DNA of 64,000 nucleotides, taken from NCBI RefSeq assembly GCF_014269225.2, contig NZ_CP077097.1, positions 3,173,001 to 3,237,000 of the forward strand, read 5' to 3'. Both the position numbers and the translations under genes were made by a program. Positions within the stretch are counted from its first letter, which is position 1; every line of letters starts with the position of its first letter. Below are positions 53,235-63,845 of this stretch, in pieces. The notes beneath the pieces are model-generated. The model was not told the origin of the DNA. It did not search any database and saw only the letters and a list, made by a program, of their open reading frames with translations. The stretch comes from Pseudomonas anuradhapurensis (GTDB lineage: Bacteria; Pseudomonadota; Gammaproteobacteria; Pseudomonadales; Pseudomonadaceae).

Positions 53235-53921
53235 CTATTTGCCCAGGCTGTTGACGGCCTGTTTCGCCGCAATCTCCTGCCCCGCACGGGCGAGTTCATC
53301 GGCAGCCTGCAACCAGCGCTGGCGGTCGACCTGGGCCGGCAGTTGCCGCGGTGGCTGCACCAGCACCGCCCAACTCCCCTGCCTGGCCCATGCCGAGGCA
53401 AAATCATCGAACGCCATCAGTTGTCGCCGGTGCATGCCCGAGCGCAACAGCACCCGTTGCTTGTAGCGGTCATAACCGATCAGCACGGCGTAACGTGGCT
53501 CACCCCACCAGGCCGCGCCATCTTCATAACGCAACAGTACCGGATTACCCGCCGCCACCTGGATCAACAGCGCGTCCAGCTGCTTGTCCAGTGGATACAC
53601 CACCCTGCCGTAGTCACGCGCCACCCGCGGGATGCTGCTGTCCAGCGCGTCGGCGCCCTGGGGCAGGTTCAACGGCTGGTCCAGCAGCCCCGGGGTGATG
53701 GGCGCGCCCTGTTGCGACAGGACCGCCGCCAGGGCCATGGCGCCACTGTGGTTGGCGTTGCCCCGGTAGAACGGCACGCTGCTGATTTCGACCCGCTGCG
53801 GCAGGCTGTTGAGGCTGGCAGGCGGCGTACCTGCACAGCCGGCCAGGCTGGCGGCCAGCAGGCAGGCCAGCAGCAACCGGCGCGGGGTGGTGATTGCCGA
53901 CTTGAAGGAATCTTGCTCCAT
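53235..53921 (-). CDS. C39-like peptidase-fold lipoprotein lacking catalytic residues
   Basis: 228 residues from 'MEQDSFKSAITTPRRLLLAC', lipobox LAGC (Cys29). Resembles the PA2778-type C39-like cysteine peptidases. However, the position of the catalytic Cys in '(Q/N)xxxCG' reads 'NANHSGAMALAAVL' (Ser59, codon AGT), and the His of '(H)YAVLIGYD' is Arg143 ('EPRYAVLIGYD'). Both active-site residues are therefore replaced, so it is probably a non-catalytic relative. The C-terminal helices (about 190-228) form a TPR-like tail. Confidence 0.72.
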   Translation of the reverse strand: MEQDSFKSAITTPRRLLLACLLAASLAGCAGTPPASLNSLPQRVEISSVPFYRGNANHSGAMALAAVLSQQGAPITPGLLDQPLNLPQGADALDSSIPRVARDYGRVVYPLDKQLDALLIQVAAGNPVLLRYEDGAAWWGEPRYAVLIGYDRYKQRVLLRSGMHRRQLMAFDDFASAWARQGSWAVLVQPPRQLPAQVDRQRWLQAADELARAGQEIAAKQAVNSLGK

Positions 53922-54143
53922 GGACACTCGCTTGTTCCAACGCCAGGCAGGCAGCGCCCGGCTCTGCCAGCGATCATAGGGCGGACGGCGGCGCGGGTAT
54001 AGCCCGGCACCGGCCAGGAGCAAAACGGACCAAGCAATAGACCTTCGGTCAATGGAACGTCACAGGCGAAAGGCTAGACTAAAGGAGTGTCTGTAAGGCA
54101 AGCGCAGGCTGGCCGAGCGCGGCCCGTAGAGATGGAGGCACAG

Positions 54144-54320
54144 ATGAGCCTGACCGTGGCAATTCTCATGCTGGTGGGCATGTGGCTGAGCGTCGCAGCC
54201 GCCATGCTGTGGGGTGTAATGCGTATCGTGCGGCGCCATTCCCACCACCACCTGCCGCCGCAGGCCCCTGCCAGAGCGCAGCCTGCACACCGGACACGGC
54301 GGCATGCCGGGGTGCACTGA
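54144..54320 (+). CDS. Small single-pass membrane protein, 58 aa
   Basis: Starts 'MSLTVAILMLVGMWLSVAAA', with GGAGG 6 bases upstream; the frame is open to 54087 but that part lacks a ribosome-binding site. One hydrophobic segment (about 4-25) is followed by a His/Arg/Pro-rich cytoplasmic tail ('RRHSHHHLPPQAPARAQPAH'). A REP pair follows. No known family. Confidence 0.55.
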   Translation: MSLTVAILMLVGMWLSVAAAMLWGVMRIVRRHSHHHLPPQAPARAQPAHRTRRHAGVH

Positions 54321-54339
54321 GCAGCAATTTCCTCATATC

Positions 54340-54425
54340 CATTCGCGGGCAAGCCCGCTCCCACAGAGACAGCACAGGCCTTTAAAGCGGTGCTGTCTCT
54401 GTGGGAGCGGGCTTGCCCGCGAATG
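54340..54425. repeat. Paired REP palindrome
   Basis: 'cattcgcgggcaagcccgct' and its inverted copy enclose 'gagacagcac ... gtgctgtctc', making one nearly perfect 86-bp inverted repeat between a small gene and terC. Confidence 0.92.
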
Positions 54426-54448
54426 GGGCGCAAAGCGCCCCTGCTACA

Positions 54449-55201
54449 TCAGCCTTGCGCCGCTTCGCGCTTCAACCGCGCACGACGGGCCAGGATGTTG
54501 AGAATCTCGATCGCCGTCGAGAACGCCATGGCCGCATACACATAGCCCTTCGGTACATGGGCGCCGAAACCTTCGGCAATCAGCGTCATGCCGATCATGA
54601 TCAGGAAGCCCAGCGCCAGCATCACCACGGTCGGGTTGTCGTTGATGAAGTTGGCCAGCGGGTCGGCGGCCACCATCATGACGATTACTGCGGTGATCAC
54701 GGCAATGATCATGATCGGCAAGTGCTCGGTCATGCCCACGGCGGTGATGATGCTGTCGACCGAGAAGACGATGTCCAGCAACAGGATCTGGAAGATTGCC
54801 GCGGCAAAGCCCAGGGTAACCGTCGAGGACACCTTGGCTTCTTCCTTGGCACCGTGCGGGTCGACGTTTTCGTGGATCTCCTTGGTCGCCTTCCACAGCA
54901 GGAACAGGCCACCGGCGATCAGGATCACGTCCTTCCAGGAGAAGGCGTTGCCGAACACTTCGAACACCGGGTCGGTCAGCTGGACGATCCAGGCCACCGT
55001 GCTGAGCAACGCCAGGCGCATGACCAGGGCCATGCTGATACCGATACGGCGCGCCTTGGAGCGGTATTCCACCGGCAGCTTGTTGGTCAGGATGGAGATG
55101 AAGATCAGGTTGTCGATGCCCAGTACAACTTCCATGGCCACCAGCGTAGCCAAGGCAACCCAGGCAGTAGGGCTAGCGACGAGTTCCAGCAAATATTCCA
55201 T
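54449..55201 (-). CDS. TerC family integral membrane protein
   Basis: 250 residues with about seven membrane segments. '[20 protein letters not shown]' and '[20 protein letters not shown]' carry the acidic residues conserved in TerC/YoaE proteins, which are linked to metal (Mn/Ca) export. Possibly in one transcript with the small lipoprotein upstream (28-bp gap). Confidence 0.9.
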   Translation of the reverse strand: MEYLLELVASPTAWVALATLVAMEVVLGIDNLIFISILTNKLPVEYRSKARRIGISMALVMRLALLSTVAWIVQLTDPVFEVFGNAFSWKDVILIAGGLFLLWKATKEIHENVDPHGAKEEAKVSSTVTLGFAAAIFQILLLDIVFSVDSIITAVGMTEHLPIMIIAVITAVIVMMVAADPLANFINDNPTVVMLALGFLIMIGMTLIAEGFGAHVPKGYVYAAMAFSTAIEILNILARRARLKREAAQG

Positions 55202-55229
55202 TGTTCACATCCTGCAGCAGCGGTTGGGG

Positions 55230-55469
55230 TCAGATTTCCTGGGTGTCTTTGTGCTTGTCGGCGTCCTCGGGCGCATGCCCTTCCCTGCCGATGGCCTCGC
55301 TCAACGCCTGCTGGGCGGCCTTGTTGGTGTCGTCGATCGCCTGCTTGGCCGACTGCGCGGCCTGGTCGAGCATCTGCTGGGCGGACTTCTCGGCCTGCTC
55401 GCAACCGGTCAGGGCGAACAGGGCCAAGGCTAGCACCAGCGGCGTGCCGATGGATTTGAATTGCAGCAT
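55230..55469 (-). CDS. Small lipoprotein, 79 aa
   Basis: Signal peptide and lipobox 'ALALFALTGC' then an Ala/Gln-rich helix ('AEKSAQQMLDQAAQSAKQAI') like a coiled coil, ending in a charged tail. It would be anchored to the inner or outer membrane. Upstream of terC on the same strand. Function unknown. Confidence 0.72.
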   Translation of the reverse strand: MLQFKSIGTPLVLALALFALTGCEQAEKSAQQMLDQAAQSAKQAIDDTNKAAQQALSEAIGREGHAPEDADKHKDTQEI

Positions 55470-55600
55470 GGGTTCCTCGCTTGTGTGTTCCGGTGGCGCA
55501 CAGGACGCCTGATGGAGCGCATTCTAAAGAGCGCAATACATCAGGAAAATTCGTTTTTTCAGCGGTTATACTTCGGTTTTTACGAATCCGGAACGCACCG

Positions 55601-56494
55601 ATGCTCAACTACCGGCAATTGCACTACTTCTGGGCCGTGGCCAAGACCGGCAGCATCGCCCGCGCCAGCGGACAGTTGAACCTGACCCCGCAAACCATCA
55701 GCGGGCAGATCAGCCTGTTCGAACAGACCTACGGCCTGGAACTGTTCCAGCGCGTCGGGCGCCAGCTGGAGCTGACCGAAACCGGGCGCCAGGCGCTGGT
55801 CTATGCCGAGCAGATGTTCCAGCTGGGTGGCGAACTGGAGGCCATGCTGCGGGCCGGCCCGCAGGAGCAGATCCTGTTCCGCGTCGGCGTCGCGGACGTG
55901 GTGCCCAAGTCGATCGTCTACCGCCTGCTGGCGCCAACCATGGAGCTGGACGATGTGCTGCGCATCAATTGCCGTGAAGACAAGCTGGAACGGTTGCTGG
56001 CCGACCTGGCGATCCAGCGCCTGGACCTGGTCATCTCCGACAGCCCCATGCCCAGCCACCTGGATATCAAGGGTTACAGCCAGAAGCTGGGTGAGTGCGG
56101 GCTCAGCTTCTTCGCCACCCCGGCCTTGGCCCGCCAGCATGCCGGACCCTTCCCGGGCTGCTTGCAGGATGCGCCCTTGCTGATCCCCGGCCAGGAGACG
56201 GTGGTACGCAGCCGCTTGCTGCGCTGGCTGGGCGAGCAGCAGGTGCAGCCGCGCATCGTCGGTGAGTTCGATGACAGCGCGCTGATGCAGGCATTCGGGC
56301 AATCGGGCAGCGGCATCTTCCTCGCCCCCAGCGTGATCGCCGAGGAGGTGTGCCGCCAGTACGGTGTGCAACTGGTCGGGCAGACCGAGGCCGTACACGA
56401 ATCGTTCTATGCCATTTCCGTGGAACGCAAGGTCAAGCACCCGGGGATCGTGGCGATTACCGAGGGGGCGCGGCGGGAGTTGTTTCATTGGTAG
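55601..56494 (+). CDS. nhaR: LysR family regulator, NhaR type
   Basis: 297 residues from 'MLNYRQLHYFWAVAKTGSIA'; HTH 'ASGQLNLTPQTISGQISLFE'. 'ELFQRVGRQLELTETGRQAL' and the effector domain beginning 'ILFRVGVADVVPKSIVYRLL' match NhaR, which responds to Na+/alkaline stress in E. coli. Here no antiporter gene is adjacent. The long upstream frame is ignored because homology starts at this Met. Confidence 0.9.
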   Translation: MLNYRQLHYFWAVAKTGSIARASGQLNLTPQTISGQISLFEQTYGLELFQRVGRQLELTETGRQALVYAEQMFQLGGELEAMLRAGPQEQILFRVGVADVVPKSIVYRLLAPTMELDDVLRINCREDKLERLLADLAIQRLDLVISDSPMPSHLDIKGYSQKLGECGLSFFATPALARQHAGPFPGCLQDAPLLIPGQETVVRSRLLRWLGEQQVQPRIVGEFDDSALMQAFGQSGSGIFLAPSVIAEEVCRQYGVQLVGQTEAVHESFYAISVERKVKHPGIVAITEGARRELFHW

Positions 56495-56502
56495 CCATGG
56501 GA

Positions 56503-56532
56503 GCCCTTTCGCAGGCAAGCCTGCGAAAGGGC
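56503..56532 (+). terminator. Hairpin after nhaR
   Basis: A perfect 14-bp stem, gccctttcgcaggc / gcctgcgaaagggc with a 2-base centre, 8 bp past the nhaR stop; it is REP-like with no T-run. Confidence 0.5.
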
Positions 56533-56600
56533 CGCCCCTGCTCGACCAAGGTCTATGGTAAAGTCGCGCCTTTTTCGAACATGCCGGGATACCGCTGCAC

Positions 56601-57812
56601 ATGACTCCTGTCCTCCGCTTCATCAACCGCACCAGCCTGGTGACCCAGATCGTCATCGGCCTGATCGCCGGTATCGCCCTGGCCCTGCTTGCGCCTGCCA
56701 TCGCCCGTGACATGGCGTTCCTCGGCAAGGTGTTCGTCAGCGCCCTCAAGGCGGTGGCACCGGTACTGGTGTTCATCCTGGTCATGGCCTCCATCGCCAA
56801 CCACCGCCACGGCCAGGAAACGCACATTCGGCCGATTCTCTGGCTGTACCTGCTGGGTACCTTCGGCGCTGCGGTAGTCGCCGTGGTCGCCAGCATGCTG
56901 TTCCCGTCGACCCTGGCACTGAGCGCCAGCGAGGCCACGCTGAGCGCCCCGGGCGGCATCGGCGAAGTGCTGCAGAACCTGCTGCTGAGCGCGGTCGACA
57001 ACCCGATCAACGCCCTGCTCAATGCCAACTTCATCGGCGTGCTGACCTGGGCCATCGGCCTGGGCGTGGCCCTGCGCCACGCTGGCGAAACCACCCGCAA
57101 TGTGGTCGAGGACCTGTCCACGGGTGTGACCCTGATCGTACGCGTGGTCATCCGCTTCGCCCCGCTGGGCATCTTTGGCCTGGTCAGCGCCACCCTCGCC
57201 CAGTCGGGCCTGGACGCCCTGCTCGGCTACCTGCACCTGCTGGCGGTGCTGATCGGCTGCATGCTGTTCGTGGCGCTGGTGATGAACCCGCTGATCGTGT
57301 TCTGGAAGATTCGCCGCAACCCCTTCCCGCTGACCCTGTTGTGCCTGCGCGAAAGCGGTATCACCGCGTTCTTCACTCGCAGCTCGGCAGCCAACATCCC
57401 GGTCAACCTGGCCCTGTCGGAACGCCTTGGCCTGCATGAAGACACCTACTCGGTGTCGATCCCGCTGGGCGCTACCATCAACATGGCCGGTGCTGCCATC
57501 ACCATTACCGTGCTGACCCTGGCGGCGGTGCACACCCTGGGGATCGTGGTCGACATGCCGACCGCCGTGCTGCTCAGCGTGGTGGCTGCAGTCTGTGCCT
57601 GCGGCGCCTCGGGGGTGGCTGGCGGCTCGCTGCTGCTGATTCCGCTGGCGGCCAGCCTGTTTGGCATCCCCAGCGAGATTGCCATGCAGGTGGTGGCGGT
57701 AGGCTTCATCATCGGCGTGCTGCAGGATTCGGCCGAGACGGCGCTGAATTCCTCGACCGATGTGCTGTTCACTGCGGCGGCATGCCAGGCCGAAGCGCGG
57801 CGCAACGCTTGA
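56601..57812 (+). CDS. sstT: Serine/threonine:sodium symporter
   Basis: 403 residues, DAACS (sodium:dicarboxylate) family: '[20 protein letters not shown]' at the N-terminus, the helical hairpin '[20 protein letters not shown]' and '[20 protein letters not shown]' with the Na+/substrate-binding NMxG-like motif. It imports Ser and Thr with Na+. Alone between nhaR and yceH. Confidence 0.95.
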   Translation: MTPVLRFINRTSLVTQIVIGLIAGIALALLAPAIARDMAFLGKVFVSALKAVAPVLVFILVMASIANHRHGQETHIRPILWLYLLGTFGAAVVAVVASMLFPSTLALSASEATLSAPGGIGEVLQNLLLSAVDNPINALLNANFIGVLTWAIGLGVALRHAGETTRNVVEDLSTGVTLIVRVVIRFAPLGIFGLVSATLAQSGLDALLGYLHLLAVLIGCMLFVALVMNPLIVFWKIRRNPFPLTLLCLRESGITAFFTRSSAANIPVNLALSERLGLHEDTYSVSIPLGATINMAGAAITITVLTLAAVHTLGIVVDMPTAVLLSVVAAVCACGASGVAGGSLLLIPLAASLFGIPSEIAMQVVAVGFIIGVLQDSAETALNSSTDVLFTAAACQAEARRNA

Positions 57813-57948
57813 GATGGCTGGGGCCGCGTTGCGGCCCTTCGCGACACAAGGCCCGCGTCTGCACGCAAAGGACCGCAACGCGGTCCCGATTGCCTTGTAC
57901 GGTGGCATTACCTACCCTAGTGGCCTTTCCCAGCAACGAGGCAGGGCC

Positions 57949-58596
57949 ATGTCAGATCACCAAACCGCAGGCGAAGGCCGTTTCAACAGCATCGAGATCC
58001 GCATTCTCGGCGCGCTGATCGAAAAGCAGGCCACCAGCCCGGAAAGCTACCCGCTGACCCTCAATGCCCTGGTGCTGGCGTGCAACCAGAAGACCAGCCG
58101 CGAGCCAGTGATGAACCTGAGCCAAGGCCAGGTCGGCCAGGCCCTGCGCGCCCTCGAAGGGCAAGACATGGCGCGGCTGCAAATGGGCAGCCGCGCCGAC
58201 CGCTGGGAACACCGGGTAGACAAGGCGCTGGAGCTGGTACCAGCGCAACTGGTGCTGATGGGCCTGATGTTCCTGCGCGGCCCGCAGACCCTCAACGAAC
58301 TGCTGACCCGCAGCAACCGCCTGCATGACTTCGACGACATCGAACAGGTCCAGCACCAGCTGGAGCGCTTGATCGCCCGCGGCCTGGCCTTGCACCTGCC
58401 ACGCCAGGCCGGGCAGCGCGAAGACCGTTACACCCATGCGCTGGGCGACCCGGCGGAAATCGAGGCGATCCTGGCCGCGCGGCAGCAGGAAGGCAGCCCG
58501 CGCAGCAGTGCCGGCAGTGTGTCGGAAGAACGTATCGAAGCCCTCGAAGCCCGCATTGCCGCGCTGGAGGCGCGCCTGGCCGTGCTGGAAGGCTGA
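57949..58596 (+). CDS. yceH: DUF480 (YceH) protein
   Basis: 215 residues from '[20 protein letters not shown]'; two winged-helix-like repeats ('[20 protein letters not shown]') followed by a C-terminal coiled coil '[20 protein letters not shown]'. The family is widespread and uncharacterised. The frame is open to 57760, but the region before 57949 is intergenic. Confidence 0.92.
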   Translation: MSDHQTAGEGRFNSIEIRILGALIEKQATSPESYPLTLNALVLACNQKTSREPVMNLSQGQVGQALRALEGQDMARLQMGSRADRWEHRVDKALELVPAQLVLMGLMFLRGPQTLNELLTRSNRLHDFDDIEQVQHQLERLIARGLALHLPRQAGQREDRYTHALGDPAEIEAILAARQQEGSPRSSAGSVSEERIEALEARIAALEARLAVLEG

Positions 58597-58600
58597 GCCA

Positions 58601-58789
58601 TCACGGCTCCGGGTCGGGGAAGTTACGGCAGCTCTTGCGCTCGGCCAGCTCCCGGTCAGTGGGGCGCTGGTCGACAAACACGGTGCGGCCGTCGGCGTAG
58701 ATTTCCAGGTAGCCCCAGTGCAGGTCCTGCTCCTGTTGCCCGGGCTTGGGCGGGACTAGCCACCAGGGTTCGCGGCTGATCAGGGTCAT
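58601..58789 (-). CDS. Small conserved protein, 62 aa
   Basis: 'MTLISREPWWLVPPKPGQQE' and 'LHWGYLEIYADGRTVFVDQR' suggest a small beta-rich soluble protein with many aromatic residues. It ends 5 bp from the convergent yceH. I do not recognise a named family, but the composition is gene-like. Confidence 0.6.
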   Translation of the reverse strand: MTLISREPWWLVPPKPGQQEQDLHWGYLEIYADGRTVFVDQRPTDRELAERKSCRNFPDPEP

Positions 58790-58860
58790 GGGTCGGGTTC
58801 CTGAAGGTGTCTGCAGTAAGCATAGACACCCTCAAGATGAGCTTTGCCAGTTCTGACGCA

Positions 58861-58944
58861 TTCGCGGGCAAGCCCGCTCCCACTAGGTTTTCCACTGGCA
58901 CTGAAAAAGTGTGGAGTACCTGTGGCAGCGGGCTTGCCCGCGAA
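58861..58944. repeat. Paired REP palindrome
   Basis: 'ttcgcgggcaagcccgctcc' and the inverted 'agcgggcttgcccgcgaa', downstream of ahpF. Confidence 0.85.
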
Positions 58945-58959
58945 GAGGCCGGCCCAGGC

Positions 58960-60522
58960 TTACGCCGGTGCCGAAGTGCGGATCAGGTGATCGAAGGCCG
59001 CCAGCGAAGCCTTGGCGCCCTCGCCCACGGCAATCACGATCTGCTTGTACGGCACCGTGGTCACGTCACCGGCAGCGAACACCCCCGGGATGCTGGTCTG
59101 GCCCTTGGCGTCGACGATGATCTCGCCACGCGGCGACAGCTCGACGGTGCCCTTCAGCCAGTCGGTGTTCGGCAGCAGGCCGATCTGCACGAAGATACCC
59201 TCCAGCGCCACCTCGTGCTGCTGCTCCGTGGTGCGGTCCTGGTAGCGCAGGCCGGTGACTTTCTCGCCATCACCCAACACTTCGGTGGTCAGCGCGCTGG
59301 TGATCACCTTGACGTTCGGCAGGCTGTGCAGCTTACGCTGCAGCACCGCATCGGCACGCAGCTGACTGTCGAATTCGATCAGGGTCACCTGGGCGACGAT
59401 GCCGGCCAGGTCGATGGCCGCTTCCACGCCCGAGTTGCCACCACCGATCACCGCCACGCGCTTGCCCTTGAACAGCGGGCCATCGCAATGCGGGCAGTAG
59501 GCCACGCCACGGGCGCGGTATTCCTGCTCGCCGGGCACGTTCATTTCGCGCCAGCGCGCACCGGTGGCCAGGATCACGGTCTTGGCCTTGAGCGAGGCAC
59601 CACCGGCCAGGCGTACTTCATGCAGGCCGCCATCGGTGGCCGGGATCAGCGCTTCACCGCGCTGCAGGTTCATGATGTCGACGTCGTATTGCTTGACGTG
59701 CTCTTCCAGGGCCGTGGCCAGTTTCGGCCCTTCGGTTTCCTGCACCGAGATGAAGTTTTCGATGGCCAGGGTGTCGAGCACCTGGCCGCCGAACCGCTCG
59801 GCGGCGATACCGGTGCGGATGCCCTTGCGTGCGGCATAGATGGCTGCCGAGGCGCCGGCGGGGCCACCACCGACCACCAGCACGTCGAAGGCATCCTTGG
59901 CGTTGATCTTCTCGGCCTGGCGAGCACCGGCGTTGCTGTCGATCTTGCCGAGGATTTCTTCCAGGCCCATGCGGCCCTGGCCAAACACTTCGCCGTTCAG
60001 GTAGATGCTCGGCACCGCCATGATCTTGCGCGATTCCACTTCGGCCTGGAACAGCGCACCGTCGATCGCCACATGGCGCACGTTGGGGTTGAGCACGGCC
60101 ATCAGGTTCAGCGCCTGGACCACGTCCGGGCAGTTCTGGCACGACAACGAGAAGTAGGTTTCGAAGGTAAATTCGCCTTCCAGTGCCTGGATCTGCTCGA
60201 TCACTTCGGCACTGGCCTTGGACGGGTGGCCGCCGACTTGCAGCAGGGCCAGCACCAGCGAGGTGAATTCGTGGCCCATGGGGATGCCGGCAAAGCGCAG
60301 GCTGATCTCGCCATTCGGGCGGTTGAGCGAGAACGATGGACGACGGGCGTCATCACCATCCACGCGCAGGGTAATCAGGTTCGACAGGCCGGCGATCTCC
60401 ACCAGCAGGTCGTGCAATTCGCGGGACTTCGCGCCGTCGTCGAGGGAAGCAACGATCTCGATCGGCTGGGTGACCCGCTCCAGGTAGGTTTTCAGTTGCG
60501 ATTTAAGCGTGGCGTCCAACAT
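58960..60522 (-). CDS. ahpF: Alkyl hydroperoxide reductase subunit F
   Basis: 520 residues from '[20 protein letters not shown]', full length. N-terminal tandem thioredoxin-like domain with the CxxC in '[10 protein letters not shown]' (129-132), then the FAD domain '[19 protein letters not shown]', the thioredoxin-reductase-type CxxC in '[10 protein letters not shown]' (about 345-348) and the NADH domain '[15 protein letters not shown]'. It reduces AhpC with NADH. Confidence 0.97.
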   Translation of the reverse strand: MLDATLKSQLKTYLERVTQPIEIVASLDDGAKSRELHDLLVEIAGLSNLITLRVDGDDARRPSFSLNRPNGEISLRFAGIPMGHEFTSLVLALLQVGGHPSKASAEVIEQIQALEGEFTFETYFSLSCQNCPDVVQALNLMAVLNPNVRHVAIDGALFQAEVESRKIMAVPSIYLNGEVFGQGRMGLEEILGKIDSNAGARQAEKINAKDAFDVLVVGGGPAGASAAIYAARKGIRTGIAAERFGGQVLDTLAIENFISVQETEGPKLATALEEHVKQYDVDIMNLQRGEALIPATDGGLHEVRLAGGASLKAKTVILATGARWREMNVPGEQEYRARGVAYCPHCDGPLFKGKRVAVIGGGNSGVEAAIDLAGIVAQVTLIEFDSQLRADAVLQRKLHSLPNVKVITSALTTEVLGDGEKVTGLRYQDRTTEQQHEVALEGIFVQIGLLPNTDWLKGTVELSPRGEIIVDAKGQTSIPGVFAAGDVTTVPYKQIVIAVGEGAKASLAAFDHLIRTSAPA

Positions 60523-60553
60523 ACGGGGCGATTCCTTTTTCAAAACTCGGATA

Positions 60554-60586
60554 CAAAAACGCCCAGGCGATGGCGCCCGGGCGTTT
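60554..60586 (-). terminator. Terminator between ahpC and ahpF
   Basis: aacgcccgggcg / cgcctgggcgtt hairpin followed on the minus strand by TTTTTG. Partial termination here would give more AhpC than AhpF. Confidence 0.85.
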
Positions 60587-60648
60587 CTACGGGGCGGCAG
60601 AGGGTTCAGCTTTGGCGGCTGCTCACCGCCCACGGTTTGCTCACGGAC

Positions 60649-61212
60649 TTAGATCTTGCCGACCAGGTCCAGCGACGGCGCCAGGGTGGCTTCGCCTTCT
60701 TTCCACTTGGCCGGGCACACTTCGCCCGGGTGGGCGGCAACGTACTGGGCGGCCTTCACCTTGCGCAGCAGTTCGGCAGCATCGCGGCCTACACCACCGT
60801 CGTTCAGCTCGACGATCTTGATCTGGCCTTCCGGGTTGATCACGAAGGTACCGCGATCGGCCAGGCCGGCTTCTTCGATCAGCACGTCGAAGTTGCGCGA
60901 GATGACGTGGGTCGGGTCACCGATCAGCGGGTACTGGATCTTGCCGATGGCTTCCGAAGTGTCGTGCCAGGCTTTGTGGGTGAAGTGGGTGTCGGTGGAC
61001 ACACCGTAGATTTCCACGCCCAGCTTCTGGAACTCGGCGTAGTTGTCAGCAAGGTCACCCAGTTCGGTCGGGCAGACGAAGGTGAAGTCGGCCGGGTAGA
61101 AGAACACGACAGACCACTTGCCTTTCAGGTCGGCTTCGCTGACCTGGACGAACTCGCCCTTGTGGTAGGCGGTGGCGTTGAACGGTTTGACCTGGCTGTT
61201 GATGATAGGCAT
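60649..61212 (-). CDS. ahpC: Alkyl hydroperoxide reductase subunit C (peroxiredoxin)
   Basis: 187 residues. Peroxidatic Cys47 in '[15 protein letters not shown]' and resolving Cys in '[15 protein letters not shown]'. A typical 2-Cys peroxiredoxin, reducing H2O2, organic peroxides and peroxynitrite. First gene of ahpC-ahpF. Confidence 0.98.
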   Translation of the reverse strand: MPIINSQVKPFNATAYHKGEFVQVSEADLKGKWSVVFFYPADFTFVCPTELGDLADNYAEFQKLGVEIYGVSTDTHFTHKAWHDTSEAIGKIQYPLIGDPTHVISRNFDVLIEEAGLADRGTFVINPEGQIKIVELNDGGVGRDAAELLRKVKAAQYVAAHPGEVCPAKWKEGEATLAPSLDLVGKI

Positions 61213-61351
61213 GAGAGACGCTCCTTCATGGGTTGGAATCAGTTGACGGAGAGAATCCTAACCGCTGGTCGGCGATTAGGCTCATTGGCAAACCTCATGC
61301 GCGTCATTGGTTTTGGCTATAAAGCGCCGGCCTCGATAGAGGCTTTGGCTT

Positions 61352-63832
61352 CTAAGCCTCCCCGCGCCTGCAAATGTGCACCCGCTGCGGCTGACTGTCG
61401 GCCAGCTGGTAGGCCAATGAGCATTGCTCATCCGGTGCGTCCCCCCACTTGACCAGTAGCGTGCCGGCATCCCTGTCGGTGCGCACATGCAGGCGGCTCC
61501 CCTGCCCGACCATGCCCAACTCATCCTGCTCGGTGGCCTGCCCGGCAAACACCAGCGCGCCGAACGGCAGCGCACTGCCATCCTCGAAACGCGCCCGCAG
61601 GGTGAACTGGCGACCGCTGCGCGTCGGGTAACGCAGCAACGAGGCAGCACCGGCGCGTGGCACCACCGATTGAGCGGTCAGCTGCAACTCGGTATCGCGG
61701 GACATGCCTTTGGGTTCGAGTTCGACCGTATTGACCTGGTAAGGCACCAGCGCCGGCATGACTGCGTAACCGCGCCGGTCGAGGCTGACCTGCGGGTGCT
61801 GGCGCAGGCGCGCAGCATCGGCGCCGGGAGCATGCACGATGGCAAAGCTCTCGCCCAGCGGCGGTGCGGTGATCAGGCCACCGGCATGGGCGACCACGGC
61901 GCCTTGCGCCCCCAGCGTTGCCTGGCGATAGCCACGCCGGCTCGACAACGCCCCCTGGATATCGCCACTCGCCCCACGGTGCTGCAGGGTGGCGTCGAAG
62001 CCACTGTCGGCCCGCTCGCCTTCCTGGCGCACCAGCGCCAGCCCATGGCCCCATTGGCCATGTTCACCGGACACGCCTTGCCAACGAACGCTGGCGCTGC
62101 CCTGGCTGCGAGAGTCGCTGTTCAACGCCGTACTGAGCGAGGACCGGCGGCGCTCGCCAAGCGGCAGGCTGGCATTGAACATGAGGGCGTCGACGGCATG
62201 GCCGGTTACAGCCTGCTCACGACTCAGGCTGATGCCATAGCTGAGCGTCCCGATGTGGTTGTTGTAGCCAACGCTGTAGCTTTCGCTACGGCCTCTGCTG
62301 GCCCAACGCTGTCGCAGGCTGGCGCGCAACGTGAAACGACCGCCGCGCGCCCCTACGGGCTGATCCACCCCCAGGCCGGCCTGCCAACGTAGCGGGTCGA
62401 TCCGCGCACCCTCCATCGCGCGGGCGTAGTCGTTGAAGCTGTAATAGCCTGGCCCCTCGCTGCGGATCAGCGTCGCGCTAAGGTCGGTATCGGTAGCGCT
62501 CATGCGCTGACGCCAGCTCAAGCGCCAGGCCTGGCCACGCACCCGGCGATGGCCGGCAGGCTCGGCGCTGGCGTGATATCCGGTCAGGCCCAGGCCCCCC
62601 AGCCCGGTGTTCAGGGCAACCCCCATCGCACTGGCCAGGTAATCCTCGGCCAACCAGGTACCGCCGTGTACGCTCAAATGATTGTCCAGGCCTTGCTGCC
62701 AACTGCCTTGCACAAAGCCTGGGCCCGAGCGCCCATACGCTTGGCGCCAGACGCCACTGGCCAGTTCAAACCGCCTTGCGCCAGGGCGCAGTGCCAGTGG
62801 CGCAGCCGCATAGGGCTGGATGAAAGTGCGTACGCTGCCATCGGCCTCGCGCAGCGTCACCTCCAGGTCATCGTTCAAGTCATTGGCGTGCAGGTTGTCG
62901 ATTTCGAACGGCCCCGGCGCGACGGTGGATTCATGGATCAGCACACCGCGCTGGCGAATGCTGATCAACGCGACGCTGTTGGCGACGCCTCTCACCACGG
63001 GGGCAAAGCCACGTTGCTGCTCCGGCAACATGCGCTGGTCGCTGCCCAGCAGCATGCCGCGCATGGCGGTGCCCTCGAATACCTCCGAGCCGCTATAGCT
63101 GTCGCCGATGGTCAACTGCGCAGCCCAGGCGGGAATATCCCGCTGCACCGATGTGGCCGTGGTTTGATAACGCGAGGCGATACCTGAGGAAGCCTGCCAA
63201 CTGCCCTCGTGGCGCCAGTACCAGCGGCCGCTGTTGAACCCGGAACGTACCCCCAGATAGGCCTGGCGCGTGGCATTGCCCTGTTCAAGATCATGCTGCT
63301 CATACAGGTTCAGGCGGTAGTCGAAAAAGCCGGCAGTGATGCCGCTGTCCCAGTTTTCCGCCGGCAGGTACCCGCCGGGCAGGCGCTGCAAGGCCTGCTG
63401 CGGGATACTCAGGTCCAGCCTCAAGTTGGCGAAATCCAGCGTTTCACGGGACTCTGCAACGATGCTGCCCAGCCCTGCGCAGGCTTCATCCTGGGCGAGT
63501 AGGTCGGTGCTCTCACGGCCAAGGCGGCGCAGGTCCACGCCCAGCTTCTGTAGCAAGGTTTCGCTGTAGCAAGGTGTCGCCTGACCACTTGGCCCCGGCG
63601 CCCGCAAAAGCACATGATGGCGCCCGAGCCACTGCTGATTCAGCATCACATCGAGAGAGTACCGGCCCTCTGGCACTGTCGTGTCTTGCTCGTAGCGGCG
63701 CAGGTCGGCTGAGGTTCCCTGGCGGAGCAATCCGGCATCGAACTCGACGGCGCTTGCCGGGGTTGCGAGCAAGCCCAGCAACACACCCGCGGTAGAACGA
63801 CAACGAAGATTGAATCGCAATGGCTGACCCAT
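61352..63832 (-). CDS. Fimbrial outer-membrane usher protein
   Basis: 826 residues. After a signal peptide ('STAGVLLGLLATPASAVEFDAG') come the N-terminal domain ('FDAGLLRQGTSADLRRYEQD'), the beta-barrel with the plug, and C-terminal domains ending in a disulfide pair ('QCSLAYQLADSQPQRVHICR'). The PapC/FimD-type usher polymerises and exports pilin-chaperone complexes. It starts 13 bp after the chaperone stop, so the two are in one operon. Confidence 0.93.
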   Translation of the reverse strand: MGQPLRFNLRCRSTAGVLLGLLATPASAVEFDAGLLRQGTSADLRRYEQDTTVPEGRYSLDVMLNQQWLGRHHVLLRAPGPSGQATPCYSETLLQKLGVDLRRLGRESTDLLAQDEACAGLGSIVAESRETLDFANLRLDLSIPQQALQRLPGGYLPAENWDSGITAGFFDYRLNLYEQHDLEQGNATRQAYLGVRSGFNSGRWYWRHEGSWQASSGIASRYQTTATSVQRDIPAWAAQLTIGDSYSGSEVFEGTAMRGMLLGSDQRMLPEQQRGFAPVVRGVANSVALISIRQRGVLIHESTVAPGPFEIDNLHANDLNDDLEVTLREADGSVRTFIQPYAAAPLALRPGARRFELASGVWRQAYGRSGPGFVQGSWQQGLDNHLSVHGGTWLAEDYLASAMGVALNTGLGGLGLTGYHASAEPAGHRRVRGQAWRLSWRQRMSATDTDLSATLIRSEGPGYYSFNDYARAMEGARIDPLRWQAGLGVDQPVGARGGRFTLRASLRQRWASRGRSESYSVGYNNHIGTLSYGISLSREQAVTGHAVDALMFNASLPLGERRRSSLSTALNSDSRSQGSASVRWQGVSGEHGQWGHGLALVRQEGERADSGFDATLQHRGASGDIQGALSSRRGYRQATLGAQGAVVAHAGGLITAPPLGESFAIVHAPGADAARLRQHPQVSLDRRGYAVMPALVPYQVNTVELEPKGMSRDTELQLTAQSVVPRAGAASLLRYPTRSGRQFTLRARFEDGSALPFGALVFAGQATEQDELGMVGQGSRLHVRTDRDAGTLLVKWGDAPDEQCSLAYQLADSQPQRVHICRRGEA

Positions 63833-63845
63833 CCTGCACTGCGCC

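Noticed and set aside
58807..61452. An 881-codon open frame opposite ahpF and ahpC
   Set aside because: A shadow of ahpFC; the composition is that of a reversed coding strand.
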